The position numbers and the translations under genes are program-made. From Chloroflexota bacterium (GTDB lineage: Bacteria > Chloroflexota > Dormibacteria > CF-121): a stretch of 26,440 nt of DNA. This document shows positions 1 through 8,472 of this stretch, one piece after another (the first letter of the stretch is position 1; every line of letters begins with the position of its first letter). The stretch is from assembly GCA_005880605.1 (NCBI GenBank), contig VBIS01000114.1:4308-30747 (forward strand), given 5' to 3'. The notes beneath the pieces were generated by a model. The model worked only from the letters and a program-made list of their open reading frames with translations, was not told where the DNA came from and ran no database searches.

Positions 1-1625
1 CCTTGCAGAAGGTCGAGCCCTATCGCCACTCGGTCGGCCACTGCGACCGGTGTGGCGCGGTCATCGAGCCGCTCGTCTCGGCGCAGTGGTGGGTCAAGAT
101 GAAGCCACTGGCGGGGCCGGCGATCGCGGTGGCGGAGACCGACGTCCTCCGCTTCCATCCCGAGCGCTGGCGCGAGCAGTACCTGCGCTGGATGCACAAC
201 ATCCGCGACTGGAACATTTCTCGCCAGCTCTGGTTGGGGCACCGTATCCCGGTCTGGACCTGCGCCAACGGGCACGCCATCGCCTATCTGAAAGACCCCC
301 AGGAATGCGAGCAGTGTGGCGATCGGCACCTGACGCAGGATCCCGACGTGCTCGACACCTGGTTCTCCTCATCGTTGTGGCCCTTCGTCACCCTGGGATG
401 GCCGAATGACACAGCTGACCTGCGCCGGTTCTACCCAACCCAGGTGATGGATACGGGCCGCGACATTCTTTACCTCTGGATCGCGCGCATGGTCTTCATG
501 AGCATGCATTTGCTCAACGCAGTGCCCTTCTCGGATGTCCTGATCCACGGCACGGTGCTGGCCGCGGATGGCCGGCGGATGAGCAAGTCCCTTGGGACGG
601 GCATCGACCCGCTGCATCTCATCGAGCGCTTCGGCGCCGACGCGACTCGCGCCTGGGCCGCGTACTTCGGCACCGGCGGACAGGACATCCGCTTCTCGGA
701 AGAGAAGATCAAGTCTTACCAGCTGTTCGCCAACAAGCTATGGAATGCCACGCGGCTGCTGGTGGCGAAGCTCCCGGAGGGTACCGCGCCGTTGGCGATC
801 GACGAGGCGGAGCTGGAGCCGGCCGACATCTGGATCCTGGGGCGGTTGAGCGCCGTCACTCGGCTGGTCACGTCGTCCTTCGAACGCCTCGAATTTGGTC
901 CGGCCATCGACTCGCTCTATGACTTTGCCTGGAAAGAGGTGGCGGACGACTATCTCGAACTGATCAAGCCTCGACTCCAGGCCGGCGACAAGTCCACCGC
1001 GACCGCCCTGTCGGTCGCGATCCACGTGATGGAGACGATCCTCCGTCTGCTACATCCCATCATGCCGTTCGTCAGCGAAGAGCTGTGGCAGCGGCTGCCG
1101 CACGAAGGCGAGACCATCATGTACGCGCCCTGGCCGCTCCCAGACGAGACGATTGAAGACCCGAAGCTGATGGACGAGATGGCCCACCTGCTGGAGGTGG
1201 TGCGGGCAGTGCGCAACCTCCGTCACAGCGCGGATCCGCGCGCCCGGCGGCAGCCGGCCGAGATCAGCTCACCCCGCCCGCTTCTGAGCCAGGCCCTTGG
1301 CCGTCGCTACCTTGCGACCCTGGCCCAACTCGAGCTCGATGGCAAGCTGCCAGAGGGCACGCCCCAGGCGGAGGTCGTGGTCGGCCCGACCACGGTGCGC
1401 CTCGGCTTGCCGTCGGACAGTGGCTCGAACGCCCAGCGGCTCCGGGGGGAACTGCAAAAGAAGCAGCAGGAGATCGAGTTCCTCGAGGGCAAATTGAACA
1501 ACCCGACCTTCACAAAGAAAGCGCCACCCCAAGTGGTGGAGCGGGAGCGGGCGCGCCTGCTGCAGGCGCAGCAGGCAGCGGAACGGATACGGGGCCTATT
1601 GGGCGAAACGGCCGAATTAGGGTAA
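1..1625 (+). CDS. valS: Valyl-tRNA synthetase, C-terminal part (5' truncated by window edge)
   Basis: Cytoplasmic class I aminoacyl-tRNA synthetase that charges tRNA-Val. About 540 residues are visible and the reading frame is open to the window edge, so the N-terminal Rossmann half with the HIGH motif lies upstream. Visible in order (residues counted from base 3): the end of the editing/connective region (CDRCG, QWWVKM), the GHRIPVW block at about 79-85, a small Cys-rich insert (C87, C102, C105), the LDTWFSSSLWP block at about 117-127, the signature RMSKS at 192-196 within GRRMSKSLGTGIDP, the anticodon-binding helical domain, and a charged coiled-coil C-terminal arm at about 480-540. Class I VIL-type synthetases are alike, but the C-terminal coiled coil and the SQWWVKM block favour valine over isoleucine or leucine. 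It ends in TAA, and a zinc-ribbon protein gene follows after 38 nt. Confidence 0.95.
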   Translation, partial: LQKVEPYRHSVGHCDRCGAVIEPLVSAQWWVKMKPLAGPAIAVAETDVLRFHPERWREQYLRWMHNIRDWNISRQLWLGHRIPVWTCANGHAIAYLKDPQECEQCGDRHLTQDPDVLDTWFSSSLWPFVTLGWPNDTADLRRFYPTQVMDTGRDILYLWIARMVFMSMHLLNAVPFSDVLIHGTVLAADGRRMSKSLGTGIDPLHLIERFGADATRAWAAYFGTGGQDIRFSEEKIKSYQLFANKLWNATRLLVAKLPEGTAPLAIDEAELEPADIWILGRLSAVTRLVTSSFERLEFGPAIDSLYDFAWKEVADDYLELIKPRLQAGDKSTATALSVAIHVMETILRLLHPIMPFVSEELWQRLPHEGETIMYAPWPLPDETIEDPKLMDEMAHLLEVVRAVRNLRHSADPRARRQPAEISSPRPLLSQALGRRYLATLAQLELDGKLPEGTPQAEVVVGPTTVRLGLPSDSGSNAQRLRGELQKKQQEIEFLEGKLNNPTFTKKAPPQVVERERARLLQAQQAAERIRGLLGETAELG

Positions 1626-1663
1626 GGTAGCGGAGTCAAAATTCCGACTGCTGAGGAGGCGCA

Positions 1664-2134
1664 TTGCCCAACCTAACGTCGCTAAAACCGCTTCTGTTCA
1701 TCGTCATCTTCTACCTGTTGGCCTTCTGGCTCAGCCTCTCCTACTGGGCGTTCCGCGACGCGCGGGAGCGCTCCAACAGCGTGCTGTTTCACGTCTTCGC
1801 CACCGGCCTATCGCTGGTGTTGCCTATCTTCGGGCTGTTCATCTACATGATCATCCGACCGCCGCTGACAATGGCGGAGCGCCGGGCGCTCGAGCTGGAG
1901 ACGCAAGCGCTCTCGGAGCCAGGCGGTCCGGCGCGCGAGCTTCGGCCCTGCCCCAGTTGCGGCGAGCCGATCGATTCGCAGTACGTGCTATGCCCGCACT
2001 GCAAAACGCAGTTCAGTAAACTCTGCCCGCGGTGCAACAAGCAGCTCAAGCTGGGATGGAGCGTGTGCCCCTATTGCGCCGAAGAGGTCCCGCTCCAGGG
2101 ACCCGTCTCAACCACGCCGCGCATCGCCCGATAG
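1664..2134 (+). CDS. Two-TM membrane protein with C-terminal double zinc ribbon
   Basis: 156-residue protein of unknown function. Two hydrophobic segments (about residues 8-30 and 43-66) are followed by a charged linker and four CxxC knuckles between about 113 and 140 (CPSC, CPHC, CPRC, CPYC), which make two treble-clef/zinc-ribbon units of the double-zinc-ribbon type. The start is TTG at 1664: a strong GAGGAGG Shine-Dalgarno sequence (about 1653-1659) sits five bases upstream and no better in-frame ATG lies nearby. Such proteins probably sit in the membrane with the ribbons in the cytoplasm, but no partner is evident. It lies between valS and a pair of large membrane proteins, all on the same strand. 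The zinc ribbons are clear; the function is not. Confidence 0.8.
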   Translation: MPNLTSLKPLLFIVIFYLLAFWLSLSYWAFRDARERSNSVLFHVFATGLSLVLPIFGLFIYMIIRPPLTMAERRALELETQALSEPGGPARELRPCPSCGEPIDSQYVLCPHCKTQFSKLCPRCNKQLKLGWSVCPYCAEEVPLQGPVSTTPRIAR

Positions 2135-2178
2135 CGTCCCTCGCCCTGCGGGTTGGCTGACCTGCTAACACAGTAGAC

Positions 2179-3741
2179 ATGCCGTTAGCAGTGCAGGCGC
2201 TGCTCCCCTTCATCGCGCTGCTGGGGGCGGCGGCGATCGTGCGACAACGACCTCGCGGCAAGAGCAACGGGTGGATTGCGGCCGGCGCCACCGCGCTGGC
2301 CGGGGTCATCGCCCTGGTCGAGCTGCTCCGACTGTCTCCTGGAGAACACGTCGACGTCCCCTACCTGACAACCTTTCCCTACGCCGATCTCGCTATCCGG
2401 CTCGATGGGCTCTCGCTGGCGTTCGCCACCATCACGCTGATCACCGCTGCCCTGTTGATGCTGGCCAGACAGCGGGTGCGCGGCGACCGCCGGGACCCGT
2501 GGGCCGGCTGGTTGCTCACGAGCGCGGCGACCTGCGCCGTGATCCTGGCCGACAACCTGCTGCTCGTCTACATCGCCCTCCAGCTCCTGACGCTGGCCTG
2601 GAGCGGCGCCCTCGACGAGGCGGCGCCGCGACGGCGAGGCCTGCGCCTGGTCGTCCAGGTCGCCGACATCGGCCTGCTGCTGGCGGCGGCCAGTGCGATC
2701 CAATCGGTGGGCACCAGCGCCTTCTCCGGCGTGCCCTCGGACACCTTCGGGCTGGCGACCTTTGTGCTCGTGCTGCTGCCGGTCGTGGTGCGGATCGGTG
2801 CGCTGACTCAAAGCTGGGGAGGACCGAGGGAGGCGGTGGTGTTCGAGCCCGGCATCGCCTGGCTTGCGCCCGCTGGGTACTTGTTGCTGCGCTTACTCGC
2901 ACTGATGGGCGGGCGGCTTCCCGACCGGCCGACCGCGGTCGCGCTGTTCGCGGTCGGCGTGATCGCCGCGCTCGTCTTCGCGGGACTCGCCCTGGTTGCC
3001 CGGGCCGGCCCGCGGCTCGCCGGGCTGCTGCTGGCGGCGCAGGCCGGGCTCGCGGTCGCGCTCTCGACCGGGGACCAACCGTTGCTGACGGTGGCCAGCA
3101 CCTGGCTCTGGCTCAACCTGGTGCCGCTCGCTGGTGTGGCCTCGGTTCGCTCCCATGATGGATCGACGCCTGAAGCCTTCACGCTTTTGGGCCTCGCCAT
3201 GGTGCCAGGGAGCCTCGCCTTCGTGGGTCTCTGGCTCGGCGCTCTCGCGCTCAATGCCCGCGGGCTCCTGCTCGCGATGATCCCGGTCGGGCTGGTCGTC
3301 GTCCTATCGATGATTGCCGCCCTCAGCCACGTGATTGTGCGGCGACCCCGGCGGTTCGACGTCGCGACCGCCTGGGCGGGGGCCCTCGCGCTAATCGCGG
3401 CCTTTCCCATCGTCGCCACCGGCACGCTGGTCGTGCCCGCCGCGGCGACGGTCCGCCTGGTCCCCCGAGGGACGGTCTCGGTCAGCCCCTTTGGGCTCGC
3501 GACTGGCGTCGGGGCCTGGCCCGCACTGGCCATGTCCGTGGTGGTCGGCCTCGTGCTCGGGCTTGCCGCTTGGCGGCTCGTGGGGCGGCTTCCCTTGCGC
3601 TCGCGCGCAACCGGAGGAGGTCGCAGGCTTCTGTCATTTAAACGGGCACGGCTGGTAAAGCCCAGCTTGCCGGCCTGGAGTCACGTTGTGCTCTGGGGGG
3701 CCTTTGTCGCCGTGGTCGGCGCGGTTGCGATCCGGCCATGA
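2179..3741 (+). CDS. Polytopic membrane protein, degenerate NuoL/NuoM (antiporter)-like
   Basis: 520 residues, almost entirely hydrophobic, with roughly 13-14 predicted membrane segments. Two stretches recall the proton-translocating subunits of complex I and Mrp antiporters: IRLDGLSLAFATITLIT at about 74-90, like the FRLDGLS block of NuoL, and NLLLVYIALQLLTL at about 120-133, which occupies the place of the NuoL/M (Y/F)xxWEL block. The conserved glutamate of that block appears as Gln here, and I see no conserved lysine-bearing HAxxK segment, so proton pumping by the usual route is doubtful. The ATG at 2179 has no clear Shine-Dalgarno sequence. The stop overlaps the next gene by 4 nt (ATGA), so the two are probably translationally coupled. 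Family assignment is tentative. Confidence 0.6.
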   Translation: MPLAVQALLPFIALLGAAAIVRQRPRGKSNGWIAAGATALAGVIALVELLRLSPGEHVDVPYLTTFPYADLAIRLDGLSLAFATITLITAALLMLARQRVRGDRRDPWAGWLLTSAATCAVILADNLLLVYIALQLLTLAWSGALDEAAPRRRGLRLVVQVADIGLLLAAASAIQSVGTSAFSGVPSDTFGLATFVLVLLPVVVRIGALTQSWGGPREAVVFEPGIAWLAPAGYLLLRLLALMGGRLPDRPTAVALFAVGVIAALVFAGLALVARAGPRLAGLLLAAQAGLAVALSTGDQPLLTVASTWLWLNLVPLAGVASVRSHDGSTPEAFTLLGLAMVPGSLAFVGLWLGALALNARGLLLAMIPVGLVVVLSMIAALSHVIVRRPRRFDVATAWAGALALIAAFPIVATGTLVVPAAATVRLVPRGTVSVSPFGLATGVGAWPALAMSVVVGLVLGLAAWRLVGRLPLRSRATGGGRRLLSFKRARLVKPSLPAWSHVVLWGAFVAVVGAVAIRP

Positions 3742-5309
3742 TCGTCTACCTGCCGGCGGCCCTGTTCGCCGTCAGCGTGCTCGCGGCGTACGGCAGCGTG
3801 GGCCGGCGGCGACAGGCGGCGACGATTGGGGCGGTACTGGCGGCCGAATGGTCGCTGGCGCTGCTGGTCGACTCCAGCCTCACCCCCTGGGCGATCGGTC
3901 CCATCGTCGCCACGCTCCTCATCCCGCGGCATGGCGCCCGAGCGCGCTCCAGCTTCGAGGGACTGACCCGGCGCGTGATCACCATCGTCGGCGCGCTGCT
4001 GGTCGCAGTTTTCCTGGCATCGCGCCTGCCGGTCGGCGAGAATCCGGTCCTGCTCAGCGCCGTGCCCTGGGTGCTGGGCGCCCTGGGCGCTGCCTGGTTC
4101 ATCAGTCCGATCGACCAACCCGAGCGGCTGCAGGGCCAGGTGCTCATGGTCGCCGCCACGGCTGCCATCCTCCTGGCCGCGGTGCCAGCCGGGCCGCTGA
4201 CTGCAGGGCTCGCGGGGGGGATGGCGCTGGTGCCCATCGCCGGGGAGCATTGGCGTCTTCCCGGGCGGCTCCGGCCGGGGCTGAGCGCACTGCTCCTTCT
4301 CCTGGCCGCGACCGTGGCATTGCTCGCGGCCGTAGTTCCCGGGAACGTCGCGCTGGTCCTGTTCGATATCGTGCTGAATGTCAGCAGCGTGACGCTGCTG
4401 GGCGCGGCGATCCTGCTGATCGCGGGCGCGACCGCCACCCCGATTGGCATCGAGTGGGCTGCCGGACTCGGCGTGTTGACGCTCGCCGCGGCGGTACCCG
4501 GTCTTCGATGGGCGGCGCTCGCCGGGCTGATCGCGGTCGCCACGACGCTGGACCGGCGCGGCGAACGTCCGGCCTGGCTGGCGGTGGGAGCACTCGCGAT
4601 GACGTCGGTGCTGGCGTCCCTGGCAACCCCGTCGTGGAGTGCTCGCGTGCAGGCGGTTGCGCTCGCCGCCGGCCTGGTGCTGATGCTCTTCGCCGCTCGC
4701 GCGGCGACGCTGCGCGTGCTGGCGCTGCCGACGACCGCGCTGGCGGTCCTGTTGGTGCTTGGTTCGGTCAATGCCGCGGGCCTGGTGCGCGTCCAATGGA
4801 TCGCCGCCTTGGGCGCGGTGCTGCTGGTCGCGCGCGCGGCACTGACGTGGCTGATCCCGGACATCAGTGGTCGCGAGGTTCTTCGCGACGGGTTCATCGG
4901 GGGACTCCTGCTGCTGGCGATCAGCGCGCGCGACGCCCTCGGTCTCGGTGTATTGGCGGCGGTGTTGCTGCTGATCGATGCGGCCATCATTCGCATCGAC
5001 GACTTGCCGTCGCCGTCCTCGCGGTGGTCGCGGCTCGTCGTGCTGGCGCGTTCCAACTGGCCCGGGTCGATCACTTTCGCCGCCGCCACCATCACCGTGA
5101 TTGCCGCCCTCCAGGCGGGGCTGCCGCTCGGCCTGCTCGCCGCATTACTGTTGGCGGCGCTGCAGCTGGCGCCACTCGTCGATCACCGCGGCGTTGCCTC
5201 CGCGCCCGAACGCCCACGGTCCGCGTTGCGGTGGGTGGGCCCGGCCTTGTCGATCGGCTGCGGCATCGCACCGGCCCTCGTGCTCCGCATGCTCCAACTG
5301 ACCCGTTGA
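3738..5309 (+). CDS. Polytopic membrane protein of unknown function, paired with the upstream NuoL/M-like gene
   Basis: 523 residues with about 14 hydrophobic segments and very few charged residues apart from short loops. I do not recognise a family. A stretch near the C-terminal third (RDALGLGVLAAVLLLIDAA) has a faint flavour of complex-I antiporter-like subunits, in keeping with the upstream partner, but no catalytic or ion-path motif is visible. The ATG lies inside the 4-nt ATGA overlap with the previous gene, and the stop TGA overlaps the TTG start of maf by 3 nt, so the three genes read as one translationally coupled run. The two adjoining hydrophobic proteins may form one membrane assembly (inference). 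That this is a coding region is strongly supported by the uninterrupted hydrophobic periodicity. Confidence 0.6.
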   Translation: MIVYLPAALFAVSVLAAYGSVGRRRQAATIGAVLAAEWSLALLVDSSLTPWAIGPIVATLLIPRHGARARSSFEGLTRRVITIVGALLVAVFLASRLPVGENPVLLSAVPWVLGALGAAWFISPIDQPERLQGQVLMVAATAAILLAAVPAGPLTAGLAGGMALVPIAGEHWRLPGRLRPGLSALLLLLAATVALLAAVVPGNVALVLFDIVLNVSSVTLLGAAILLIAGATATPIGIEWAAGLGVLTLAAAVPGLRWAALAGLIAVATTLDRRGERPAWLAVGALAMTSVLASLATPSWSARVQAVALAAGLVLMLFAARAATLRVLALPTTALAVLLVLGSVNAAGLVRVQWIAALGAVLLVARAALTWLIPDISGREVLRDGFIGGLLLLAISARDALGLGVLAAVLLLIDAAIIRIDDLPSPSSRWSRLVVLARSNWPGSITFAAATITVIAALQAGLPLGLLAALLLAALQLAPLVDHRGVASAPERPRSALRWVGPALSIGCGIAPALVLRMLQLTR

Positions 5310-6028
5310 CCATTCTGCTGGCGACGTCGTCGCCGCGGCGGATCGAGATCCTGGCGCGAACGAGCCTCCGATTTCGGGCCGTCGCGTCCGGAATCGATGA
5401 GCGCCCGCCCATGCCCCTCGGGCCGTTGCGCTTCGTCGCCTGGGCGGCGCGAGCCAAAGCGGAGGCCGTCGCTACGAAGACGCCAGGGCGTATCGTCGTG
5501 GGCGCCGACACCGAGGTCGTGCTGCATGGCCGCGTCTTCGGCAAGCCGAAGGATCGCGCCGAGGCCGCCGCCTTCTTGCGCGCGCTGTCGGGCCAGACCC
5601 ACCAGGTCTACACCGCGGTCCACGTGATCGACGGGCGATCCGGCCGGCGCGCGAAGGGGATTAGCCGCACGCATGTCACTATGCGTGAACTTTCGGCCCG
5701 ACAAATCGGCGCCTACATACGAACGGGTGAACCGCAGGATAAAGCCGGTGCCTACGCTATACAGGGCAAGGGCCGGCGCCTGATCGCATCGATCCGCGGG
5801 CCTTATGACAACGTCGTCGGGATGCCAATGCGCCTGCTGACGCGGTTGCTGGGCGAATGCGGGATCCCGGTTCCGGCGAACAATCCGGATGAACTGCAGC
5901 AAACATCTCACAAACGCCTCAAACGCTCGCCTGGCACTAAAGCGCCGCTCGCGTGGGCCGGCGGGCCCGACCATCGCGGCAAGCCTCCTGCTGCTCAGCC
6001 TGGCCCTGGCGGCCTGCGGGCCTGCTGA
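5306..6028 (+). CDS. maf: Maf family nucleoside triphosphate pyrophosphatase (septum formation inhibitor-like)
   Basis: Maf enzymes hydrolyse non-canonical or canonical NTPs to NMP and PPi in the cytoplasm. The N-terminus LTILLATSSPRR carries the family SxSPRR nucleotide-binding motif; GADTEVVLHG has the catalytic Asp region, followed by the GKP motif, and EPQDKAGAYAIQGKG is the conserved EPxDKAGAYxIQG signature. It starts at TTG 5306, overlapping the previous stop, and the conserved block begins directly after it. The family normally ends soon after the GMP..LL.ECG segment (about residue 190). Here the frame runs some 45 residues further, through a low-complexity tail encoded by a dispersed repeat (5915-5969), and overlaps the next gene by 140 nt. 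The true functional end is probably near residue 195-200. The family assignment is firm. Confidence 0.9.
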   Translation: MTILLATSSPRRIEILARTSLRFRAVASGIDERPPMPLGPLRFVAWAARAKAEAVATKTPGRIVVGADTEVVLHGRVFGKPKDRAEAAAFLRALSGQTHQVYTAVHVIDGRSGRRAKGISRTHVTMRELSARQIGAYIRTGEPQDKAGAYAIQGKGRRLIASIRGPYDNVVGMPMRLLTRLLGECGIPVPANNPDELQQTSHKRLKRSPGTKAPLAWAGGPDHRGKPPAAQPGPGGLRAC

Positions 6029-7277
6029 GAGTTCGCGACTGGTCGTCACGCAAAGCACCGATGCGTCGATGGCGTCCGACCACAAGGGCCACCTCGCACC
6101 CGGCGTGTTTGTCGGGATCACCCTGTCGATCCGCAATACCGGGGCCGGCCCGGCGCGCGGCGTCACCGTCGAGGATGTGCTGCCGGCGGGCTTTCGTTAT
6201 TACGAGCTGACGACGCTGGGCGGCAACGCGATCCGCACCGCGAGCACCGACCCGGCGGCAATCGGTAATCCGGTCTGGGGCACCTGGACGATTCCGGCCG
6301 GCAACGGCAATACCGTGAGCGCACTCATCCTCAGCTTCAAGGTCCAGGCCGCGGTCAAGCCCGGCGACTACCAGAACAAGGTCAAAATCACGTCCTCGCT
6401 GGCGGCGGACCTTGCCCAGGGTGATCCGATCGGCCTGGTCGTCGAGCCGCGCCCGGCGCTCACGGTGGCGGCGGCCGCGGCCACCGCGCAGGTGACAACC
6501 GGAGGGGCCGCCACCTACGTCATCTCCGTCAGTAATGTCGGCTCGGCCGTCGCCAAGAGCGTGGTCGTCTCGGTGAGCCTCGCGCCCGGGTTTCTCTACA
6601 CCACGACGACCGGGTATGAAGGCAATAGCGTTCGCACCTCCGCCATCGACCCACCCGGGAACAGCCTGCTGCCGGTGTGGTCCTCGTGGGATATCCCGGG
6701 AGCGGTCAACGGGGCGGCCGGACTCCTGCGCCTGACCTTTCAGGCCCGGGTGCTGGCCGCGGTGGTGCCCGGGCTCTACAACCTGACCGTGGCGGTGACC
6801 AGTGCCAAAGACGTCCCGCCGCAAACGATCGGCAACACCGCCCCGGTGGCGGTGGGCAAGGGGACGACCATTCCGATCACGATGACGGTCGCCCCAACGG
6901 GACCCTATGCCGCACAGAACGGGAGCGTGACCTACGTGATCACGGTCGAGAACGACAGCACCGACGCCGCCAAAGGAGTCACGGTCACCGACACCTTGCC
7001 GCTGGGCTTTGTCTTTCAGTTGAGCAACAGCATCGTGATCAACGGCCAGAACGCCGGGTCGCGACTGCAACCGGGCGCGGGGAGCGCCACCCCACAGTGG
7101 GGGCCGTTCACCATCCCTGGTGGCGGCTTCAACGGCTCGACCCTGGTAATCACCTTCACGGCCAAGGTCAATGGGGCCGCGCTCGGTCCACATCCGAATG
7201 TCGTCTCCGGCAACAGCAGCAATGCCCAGATTACCGGCGCGTCAGACCAGGCGCCCGTGATCGTCACCGCGGGCTGA
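5889..7277 (+). CDS. Lipoprotein with three DUF11 repeats
   Basis: 462 residues. A basic N-terminus and hydrophobic stretch end in the lipobox LALAAC with Cys43, so the mature protein is predicted to be lipid-anchored outside the cytoplasmic membrane. Three beta-rich repeats of about 90-100 residues follow (roughly 75-165, 205-300, 325-425), each with the DUF11 signature pattern of xNxGxxxAxxVxVxDxLPxGF (for example VEDVLPAGF and VTDTLPLGF). DUF11 domains are Ig-like modules common in large surface proteins of Chloroflexi, Actinobacteria and Firmicutes; a structural or adhesive role is inferred. The first about 25 codons overlap the Maf tail in another frame and contain repeat R4, so the N-terminus ahead of the signal peptide looks recruited from that repeat. 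A later start is possible, but no internal ATG sits before the hydrophobic core. Confidence 0.82.
   Translation: MNCSKHLTNASNARLALKRRSRGPAGPTIAASLLLLSLALAACGPAESSRLVVTQSTDASMASDHKGHLAPGVFVGITLSIRNTGAGPARGVTVEDVLPAGFRYYELTTLGGNAIRTASTDPAAIGNPVWGTWTIPAGNGNTVSALILSFKVQAAVKPGDYQNKVKITSSLAADLAQGDPIGLVVEPRPALTVAAAAATAQVTTGGAATYVISVSNVGSAVAKSVVVSVSLAPGFLYTTTTGYEGNSVRTSAIDPPGNSLLPVWSSWDIPGAVNGAAGLLRLTFQARVLAAVVPGLYNLTVAVTSAKDVPPQTIGNTAPVAVGKGTTIPITMTVAPTGPYAAQNGSVTYVITVENDSTDAAKGVTVTDTLPLGFVFQLSNSIVINGQNAGSRLQPGAGSATPQWGPFTIPGGGFNGSTLVITFTAKVNGAALGPHPNVVSGNSSNAQITGASDQAPVIVTAG
5915..5969. repeat. 55-bp dispersed repeat copy R4 (maf/lipoprotein overlap)
   Basis: About 49 of 55 bases match R5 at 24547-24601 in the same orientation (shared core CTCGCCTGGCACT.AAGCGC). 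It lies inside two overlapping reading frames, the Maf C-terminal tail and the lipoprotein N-terminus. Confidence 0.8.
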
Positions 7278-7327
7278 CCCAGGCTTATTAGTTTGGCCTT
7301 AATGCCCGTTTGGGAGAATAGGAATCA

Positions 7328-7993
7328 GTGTCCAGGACGCAGAAGGAACTGAAGGCGCTTCGCCAGCAGCAACGCGAGGAAGCGTCCGCGCGCCAGCGCG
7401 CGCGAGACCGACGCAACCTGTTCATCATCGCCGGCGTGATCGCAATCGCGGCCGTTGCCATTCTGATCGTCGCACTCGCCCTCAATCACGCCTCCCAGGT
7501 CTCCAATCAGAACCGGCTGCCCTTTCAGGCGGTCGGCGGCACCATCGGCACGCAGATCGCCGACGAGGGGACGCCATCCCACATCGACCCCTCGACCCAA
7601 TGGACCTACAAGTCTTACCCGCCGACGTCGGGGCCGCACTACTCGGTCGCGGGAAGCGCCCCGGTTCCCTGGGGAACGGTTGACACGCTCGTGGAGGGAC
7701 AGTTCGTGCACAACCTCGAGCACGGCGGCATCGCGATCCTCTACAACTGCCCCAGCGGCGCCGACTGCACCAGCTTGAAGAACTCGCTGACCAACTATGT
7801 CCAGAACCTGGTGCCGCTGGAGCCGACGTATGGCGAGCCCAAGATCATCATGACCCCCTACAGCCACGGGATGACGAAGAAGGTGGCTCTGGTTGCCTGG
7901 CATTACATCGAGTTCCTGGACTCCTATGACCAGAATGCGATCACGCAGTTCTATGAGAACCACGTCGACCAGGGACCCGAGGCGGTGAGATGA
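7328..7993 (+). CDS. DUF3105 membrane-anchored extracytoplasmic protein
   Basis: 221 residues: a charged N-terminal helix (about 3-29), one transmembrane segment (about 30-52), then a domain matching DUF3105. Its conserved blocks are seen in YPPTSGPHY (about 98-106), FVHNLEHGGIAI (about 130-141) and a His-containing SHGM...VAWHY stretch near residues 178-192. The repeated His/Asn pattern suggests metal binding, but the biochemical role of the family is unknown. The start is GTG at 7328 with GGGAG about 10 nt upstream. It closely follows the DUF11 lipoprotein and precedes the ribosomal L21 gene by 35 nt; its last bases ATGA overlap a possible upstream in-frame start of L21. Confidence 0.82.
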   Translation: MSRTQKELKALRQQQREEASARQRARDRRNLFIIAGVIAIAAVAILIVALALNHASQVSNQNRLPFQAVGGTIGTQIADEGTPSHIDPSTQWTYKSYPPTSGPHYSVAGSAPVPWGTVDTLVEGQFVHNLEHGGIAILYNCPSGADCTSLKNSLTNYVQNLVPLEPTYGEPKIIMTPYSHGMTKKVALVAWHYIEFLDSYDQNAITQFYENHVDQGPEAVR

Positions 7994-8028
7994 TAGACTA
8001 CGAAATCGCGCCCGGGGGCGCTATTGCC

Positions 8029-8469
8029 ATGTATGCCATTGTTGCCACCAGCGGAAAGCAGTTCAGGGTCTCAGAAGGCGACCGCATCCTGGTCGACCGG
8101 GTGCCCGCTGACGTCGGCCAGACCGTACGGCTCGATTCGGTGCTGATGTTCGGCGGCGAGGAGAAGCCAACGGTGGGGACCCCGTTCGTCTCCGGCGCGG
8201 CCGTCGAGGCCACCGTGGTCGCACACCGATCGGGCGACAAGATCATCGTCTTCAAATTCGAGGCGCGCAAGCGCAAGCGGCGCAAGACCGGGCACCGGCA
8301 GCAGCTGTCGGAGCTGCGAATCGGCGCCATCCGGGCGCCCGGCGGCAGCCCCCCACCCCGACCCTCCCCCGTAAGGGGGGAGGGAGAACCGGCATCCTCA
8401 CCCGCACGGCAGGGAGGGGCACGGCGCGCTTCCAAGCCGAGCACGCCGAAAGAGACGACCAAGGAGTAG
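8029..8469 (+). CDS. rplU: Ribosomal protein bL21 with an unusual C-terminal tail
   Basis: Large-subunit ribosomal protein that binds 23S rRNA. Residues 1-100 match the whole family: MYAIVATSGKQFRVSEGD at the N-terminus and KRRKTGHRQQLSELRI at the usual C-terminus. I chose ATG 8029 because bL21 canonically begins MYA; an in-frame ATG at 7990 would add 13 non-conserved residues. After the canonical end, about 45 extra residues follow, rich in Pro, Ser, Gly and Lys, including PPPRPSPVRGEGE. These are encoded by a GC-rich palindromic intergenic-type repeat (hairpin 8362-8384), so the tail seems to result from repeat insertion at the gene's 3' end. bL27 follows directly, with its AAGGAG ribosome-binding site inside the last codons. 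Confidence 0.95.
   Translation: MYAIVATSGKQFRVSEGDRILVDRVPADVGQTVRLDSVLMFGGEEKPTVGTPFVSGAAVEATVVAHRSGDKIIVFKFEARKRKRRKTGHRQQLSELRIGAIRAPGGSPPPRPSPVRGEGEPASSPARQGGARRASKPSTPKETTKE
8362..8384. repeat. GC-rich palindromic element inside rplU 3' end
   Basis: CCCTCCCCC pairs perfectly with GGGGGAGGG across a five-base loop. It is preceded by a C-rich run (CCCCCACCCCGA) of the same type that precedes the hairpin after rsfS (11176-11198) and that begins the lon coding region. No T-run follows and it is translated in frame, so it is a repeat element rather than a simple terminator. Confidence 0.7.
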
Positions 8470-8472
8470 GCA

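Noticed and set aside
3686..5305. Upstream in-frame extension of Maf through the second membrane protein gene
   Set aside because: Arg/Gly-rich shadow of the membrane protein frame; Maf motifs begin only after TTG 5306.
5937..7193. Minus-strand 418-codon frame opposite the DUF11 lipoprotein
   Set aside because: Shadow frame; the plus strand has a lipobox and three DUF11 repeats.
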